Shown here: piece after piece, positions 6,521 to 9,580 of the stretch
Numbering within the stretch: the first letter of the stretch is position 1
Layout of the letters: each line of letters opens with the position of its first letter
Assembly: GCA_944363995.1 (NCBI GenBank)
Contig: CALVVV010000046.1
Span: 1-9,580 of the forward strand
Source of the DNA: an uncultured Bacilli bacterium
GTDB taxonomy: Bacteria; Bacillota_I; Bacilli_A; RF39; UBA660
DNA: 9,580 nt
Direction of reading: 5' to 3'
Notes under the pieces: generated by a model
What the model saw: only the letters and a program-made list of their open reading frames with translations
What the model was told of the DNA's origin: nothing
Database searches by the model: none
Program-made: the position numbers and the translations under genes

Positions 6521-7414
6521 TTGAAACAAATTACTAAAAAAATTATTAATAAATTATCTAAATTAAATATCGATTATAAAAAAGAAAGAACAATTAAAAA
6601 TATCATTTTAAAAGATAAAAATATTAAATATATTGATACTTATATATTGATAGAAAATAAAAACATAAAAGTTAGATTGTTTATTCCTAAAAATATTAAA
6701 CAAACAATTTTGTATTTTCACGGTGGGGGATTTGTAACAGGTAATATCCAGACTTATAGTAGGACTTGTAATAATTTGGCTAATAATACAAATTCTTTAG
6801 TTATTGCAATAGATTACTCTTTAGCCCCTGAATATCCTTTTCCTATAGGCTTAAAAGAATGTTATGAAGTTACTAAATATTTTTATAGTAAAGATAGTTT
6901 TGTCGATAATATTGTATTAATGGGTGATAGTGCGGGTGGTAATATTGCTAGTGTTATATCGATTATTGCAAGTGAAAAAAAGGAATTTATTATAAATAGA
7001 CAAATTTTATTATATCCCATAACTTATCATATTCATGATGAAAATAGTACTTATCAGTCAATTAAAGAAAATGGTTATGATTATATTTTAACTAATGAAA
7101 AAATAAATCAATATTTGAATTTATACGTCAAAGATAAAAAATATCTAACTAGTAAATACGTATCTCCTTTAAATGCTGATAGTTTATATAATCAACCTAA
7201 AACATTAATAATAACCGCTAATTTAGATCCCTTACGTGATGAAGGAGAGGAATACGGTAAGAAATTATTAAAATATAATAATCAGGTAATATTACGGCGA
7301 ATTGATAATATTCATGGCTTTTTTACTTTACCTATTAACAAAAAAGAAATAAATGAATGTTATAATTATATAAATGAATTTTTAGGAAGTGATAATATTG
7401 AAACGATGGTTTAA
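6521..7414 (+). CDS. Alpha/beta hydrolase of the HSL/Aes esterase family
   Basis: 297 residues from the TTG at 6521. The family hydrolyses ester bonds, often short acyl or acetyl esters. Seen: oxyanion motif HGGGF (67-71), nucleophile motif GDSAGG (Ser137), and the catalytic acid and base in DPLRDEG (Asp236) and IHGFF (His265), with normal spacing. The YSLAPEYPFP segment before the nucleophile is also typical. There is no signal peptide, so it is likely cytosolic. TTG 6521 is preferred over the in-frame GTG 6509 and ATG 6515 because GGTGAT (6511-6516) lies four bases upstream, the same arrangement as at 3583 and 7398, and because 6509 would precede the likely transcription start. The 3' end overlaps the acyltransferase-like gene by 17 bp. 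The substrate is unknown; removal of the acyl groups handled by the neighbouring enzyme is one possibility. Confidence 0.92.
   Translation: MKQITKKIINKLSKLNIDYKKERTIKNIILKDKNIKYIDTYILIENKNIKVRLFIPKNIKQTILYFHGGGFVTGNIQTYSRTCNNLANNTNSLVIAIDYSLAPEYPFPIGLKECYEVTKYFYSKDSFVDNIVLMGDSAGGNIASVISIIASEKKEFIINRQILLYPITYHIHDENSTYQSIKENGYDYILTNEKINQYLNLYVKDKKYLTSKYVSPLNADSLYNQPKTLIITANLDPLRDEGEEYGKKLLKYNNQVILRRIDNIHGFFTLPINKKEINECYNYINEFLGSDNIETMV
7384..7393 (+). promoter_or_regulatory. Near-consensus ribosome binding site deciding the TTG start at 7398
   Basis: AGGAAGTGAT matches nine of ten bases of the anti-SD complement AGGAGGTGAT and ends four bases before TTG 7398. The upstream in-frame GTG at 7389 lies inside this site and so is unlikely to be the start. 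The site is within the last codons of the hydrolase gene, which implies translational coupling. Confidence 0.7.
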
Positions 7415-8621
7415 ATTAGATAATGCCGCTAAAATATTTCCTCCAGTAAGTAATAAAAAAGATCCCAAAGTATTTAGATTTACTTGTATTTTAAAAGAAG
7501 AAATCGAAAAAGATATTTTACAAGATTCAGTTAATGAAGCTCTCATATATTTTCCCAATTTTAAATCAATTTTAAAACAAGGCTTTTTTTGGCATTATTT
7601 AGAAACAATTAATTTTAATCCAATTGTTAAAGAAGAAAAAAAAGATATATGTAGTCCTATTTATGGCAAAAAAAAGAAAAAATTATTATTTAGAGTAAAT
7701 TATTACAAAAATAGAATTAATTTAGAAGTTTATCATGCATTAACTGATGGTACAGGAGCTTTAGAATTTTTAAAAACTATTATATATATTTATATTAGTA
7801 AAAAACATGATATTAAAGACTTTAATTTTGATTATGATGCCTCAATAAATGAAAAAAGTAGTGATAGTTTCAATAAATATTATAAATTTCAATTAAATAA
7901 AATAAATGATATCAATAATGTTTATAAAATTAAAGGGGAAAAATTAAGTAAAATGAAGATTATAAATGGTTGTATGAGTACTAATAATTTAATTAATTTA
8001 GCTCATAAGTATAATACCACTATAACTTGTTTAATTGTTAGTATTTATATATTATCAATTAAAGAAAATATGACTCTAAAAGATGAAAATAAGTATATAT
8101 ATATTGATATTCCCGTTAATTTAAGAAAATATTTTAAATCACAAACTGCTAGAAATTTTTTTAGTGTTTTGAAATTAAAATATAATGGAAATAATAACTT
8201 AGAAGATATAATAAAGTATGTTGATAAATATTTAAAAAATGAATTAAAAAAAGAAAATTTATTTAAAACAATGAATAAATTTGTTTCGTTTGAACATAAT
8301 TTTTTGATTAGACTAATTCCTTTATTTATTAAAAATATTGTCTTAAAAATAATTGTTTATTTTAACAAAATAACTAGTTCAGTAACCAACTTAGGAATTA
8401 TTAAAGTAGATGATAACATTAAAGATTATATTGATAGTTTCGAAGTTTATGTAAGCACTGATAAAATACAATTATCGATGTGTTCATATTTAGATAAATT
8501 AAATATATCTTTTACTTCAATGTTTACCAATATGGATATTATCAAAGACTTTTATCGTAAATTGAGTGAATTAGGAATTGATATCATAATAACAACTAAT
8601 AAGATAGAAGGAGAATTATGA
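7398..8621 (+). CDS. Condensation / alcohol-acetyltransferase-fold protein (chloramphenicol-acetyltransferase-like superfamily)
   Basis: 407 residues from TTG 7398. It carries the superfamily catalytic motif HxxxDG as HALTDG (His113, Asp117, Gly118) after a buried YYKNRINLEVY strand. It also has an IPVNLRKY segment (238-245) and a TSSVTNLG segment (326-333), both placed as in alcohol acetyltransferases and PapA-like or condensation domains. The N-terminus (KRWFKLDNAAKIFPPVSN) is a hallmark I associate with Firmicutes proteins annotated as alcohol acetyltransferase. Such enzymes transfer an acyl group from CoA or a carrier protein to a hydroxyl or amine. No carrier protein or adenylation domain is in this window, so a stand-alone CoA-dependent transferase is likely. 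It overlaps the hydrolase upstream (17 bp) and the zinc-ribbon membrane gene downstream (ATGA). Donor and acceptor are unknown. Confidence 0.85.
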   Translation: MKRWFKLDNAAKIFPPVSNKKDPKVFRFTCILKEEIEKDILQDSVNEALIYFPNFKSILKQGFFWHYLETINFNPIVKEEKKDICSPIYGKKKKKLLFRVNYYKNRINLEVYHALTDGTGALEFLKTIIYIYISKKHDIKDFNFDYDASINEKSSDSFNKYYKFQLNKINDINNVYKIKGEKLSKMKIINGCMSTNNLINLAHKYNTTITCLIVSIYILSIKENMTLKDENKYIYIDIPVNLRKYFKSQTARNFFSVLKLKYNGNNNLEDIIKYVDKYLKNELKKENLFKTMNKFVSFEHNFLIRLIPLFIKNIVLKIIVYFNKITSSVTNLGIIKVDDNIKDYIDSFEVYVSTDKIQLSMCSYLDKLNISFTSMFTNMDIIKDFYRKLSELGIDIIITTNKIEGEL

Positions 8622-9271
8622 GAATTTGTAAAAAATGTAATTTAAAATTCAAAACAGATTTAGACATTTGTCCATTATGCCAAAATAAATTGATTGGCAA
8701 AAAAGAAGAAAATGTCTTTCCATTTATTCCCAATATTTATAAAAAATATTCGACATTTTTTAAAATTTTATTATTTATTAGTTTTATAATTTCTTTATTA
8801 TGTATTACAATTGATTTAATGATTGATAAATATCATTTTAGTATTTTTGTTGTTTTAGGATTTATTTGCTTATTTATAATTTTAAAAACAGCCTTTAATA
8901 ATAAAGATAGTTTGTTTAAATCAATATTATGGCAATTAGTAATTTTAAGTTTATTATCTTTAATATGGGATTACTTTACAGGATTTCATCTTTGGTCAAT
9001 TACTTATGTTATTCCCATTTTGTGTATTATTTGTAGTATTAATTTAGCTATTTTAGCCATTATTTTAAAAGATTATTTAGACGAGGAAATATTTTATTTT
9101 ATTTGTATTGCTTTAATCGGTGTTATTCCGTTAATTTTTATTGTTATTGGTGTAGATAACCAAATTCCTTCCATTATTTCAATTTTACTTAATTCAATTT
9201 GTTTTGTTAGTTTATCAATATTCAAATTTAAAGATGTAAAAGAAGAATTAAAAAGAAGAATGCATATTTAA
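8618..9271 (+). CDS. Zinc-ribbon membrane protein, six predicted membrane segments (resembles DUF6320)
   Basis: 217 residues. The N-terminus holds two CxxC knuckles (C4, C7 and C18, C21, the second as CPLC), a small zinc ribbon that should face the cytosol. A linker of about 25 residues is followed by six hydrophobic segments (about 48-68, 74-91, 101-118, 128-150, 157-178, 184-203) and a short basic tail (LKRRMHI). This layout resembles the family I remember as DUF6320, which I recall seeing beside alcohol-acetyltransferase-like genes; that name is recollection only. The start ATG overlaps the previous stop as ATGA and is preceded by AAGGAG (8608-8613, four-base spacing). It is the last gene of the operon, and no hairpin terminator lies directly after it. 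Its function is unknown; it may recruit or regulate the acyltransferase at the membrane. Confidence 0.85.
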   Translation: MRICKKCNLKFKTDLDICPLCQNKLIGKKEENVFPFIPNIYKKYSTFFKILLFISFIISLLCITIDLMIDKYHFSIFVVLGFICLFIILKTAFNNKDSLFKSILWQLVILSLLSLIWDYFTGFHLWSITYVIPILCIICSINLAILAIILKDYLDEEIFYFICIALIGVIPLIFIVIGVDNQIPSIISILLNSICFVSLSIFKFKDVKEELKRRMHI

Positions 9272-9362
9272 AAATTAAAAATATAATGTTTATGAGATGA
9301 TTTTTAGTACTTATAAGAGCAAAATATCTAGCGAAAATAAGAAGATTTCATCATACTATAAT
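9272..9362. other. AT-rich stretch after the operon, no gene seen
   Basis: This stretch has no ribosome site leading to an open frame and no hairpin with a T run. A frame open from 9279 to a TAA at 9369-9371 (starting KYNVYEMIFSTYK) shows no family motif; its end (YNVY) may be part of the decayed gene that follows. TATAAT occurs at 9357-9362 but without a -35. Confidence 0.4.
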
Positions 9363-9538
9363 GTATATTAATAATGACTCTTTTAGAATTATCTACTAAT
9401 TTATCTGGTAGATATGTTAGTTTTAGAATAAATTTTTTTCATTTAAAGAAACTTTTTACTGGTAATATTAAACAAATTAATATTTTTGATTTTTCAATGG
9501 ATGGTTACAGTTCAGTCAAGGCACTAGAAAATAAGTGA
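9363..9538 (+). pseudogene. Decayed fragment of an AAA ATPase of the DUF4143-associated family
   Basis: From 9374 a 54-codon frame reads MTLLELSTNLSGRYVSFRIN and then FFHLKKLFTG..., ending at TGA 9536-9538. The block LSTNLSGRYVSFRI is very characteristic of the middle of AAA_14/DUF4143 ATPases, normally preceded by an ITGSN sensor strand and followed by PxxFKE. Just upstream, in another frame, VYINNDSF resembles the decayed VYITGSNS strand, so at least one frameshift is implied. Walker A and B, the rest of the ATPase and the DUF4143 domain are missing, and there is no ribosome site before 9374. Intact proteins of about 400-450 residues are usually orphan ATPases of unclear role, often in accessory DNA. 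The match rests on one motif block recalled from memory. Confidence 0.55.
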
Positions 9539-9554
9539 GTTTTTCTCACTTTTT
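9533..9554 (+). terminator. Intrinsic terminator at the end of the window
   Basis: AAGTGAG (9533-9539), loop TTTTT, and CTCACTT (9545-9551) form a 7-bp stem running into T9550-T9554. The stem contains the TGA stop of the AAA-ATPase remnant. It probably ends transcription from that gene and may also end the acyltransferase operon, since no nearer terminator is seen. The last 26 bases after it hold nothing recognisable. Confidence 0.75.
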
Positions 9555-9580
9555 ATTATGCGATAATAACTTTATTATTA

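Noticed and set aside
8604..8660. TGA read as tryptophan (mycoplasma code)
   Set aside because: The TGA at 8619-8621 forms an ATGA stop-start overlap with a proper ribosome site for the next gene, and tryptophans in the window are encoded by TGG.
9357..9376. TATAAT followed by ATG at 9374 as a promoter and start of a real small gene
   Set aside because: There is no -35 and no ribosome site, and the reading frame resembles an internal piece of a much larger ATPase, so a remnant is the better explanation.
9391..9413. Inverted repeat ATCTAC / GTAGAT
   Set aside because: The stem is only six base pairs with an 11-base loop and no T run, and it lies within codons of the conserved LSTNLSGRYV block.

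Overview
This window comes from a very AT-rich, Gram-positive-type (Bacillota) genome. The standard bacterial code fits: Trp is TGG, and a TGA stop sits inside a tight ATGA overlap at 8618-8621, so this is not a code-4 mycoplasma. The pilin-like gene has a three-residue leader and a YIWYSGFLWRIMGINADG block. From memory I associate both with uncultured gut Mollicutes-like or RF39-like Bacilli. That placement is inference, not proof.

Layout. Positions 1-250 hold a minus-strand tRNA-Thr(GGT) with its own promoter and terminator, divergent from a P2A-type Ca2+-ATPase (253-2844). A separate promoter then drives a prepilin-like gene (2891-3516). It is broken by a one-base frameshift near 3301-3319 and ends directly on a strong terminator (3515-3545). 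Next come three closely packed genes (3583-6484): a YbiT/YkpA-like ABC-F ATPase, an RluA-family pseudouridine synthase overlapping it by 14 bp, and an unrecognised protein with a C-terminal four-Cys cluster. An extended -10 promoter at 6496-6504 starts a second tightly coupled set (6521-9271): an HSL/Aes-type alpha/beta hydrolase, a condensation/alcohol-acetyltransferase-fold protein with HxxxDG, and a zinc-ribbon protein with six predicted membrane segments. The final 309 bases hold a decayed fragment that looks like an AAA ATPase of the DUF4143-associated family, followed by a terminator (9533-9554).

How the genes fit together. The ABC-F and RluA genes suggest a ribosome/translation theme for the first operon, with the Cys-cluster protein as an unknown partner. 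The second operon pairs an esterase with an acyltransferase-fold enzyme and a membrane zinc-ribbon protein. It could be an envelope-associated acyl-transfer and deacylation module of unknown substrate, and it is the best candidate here for an undescribed functional unit. Other points of interest are the frameshifted pilin-like gene and an ABC-F protein whose unusual residues all fall in the same composite ATP site.
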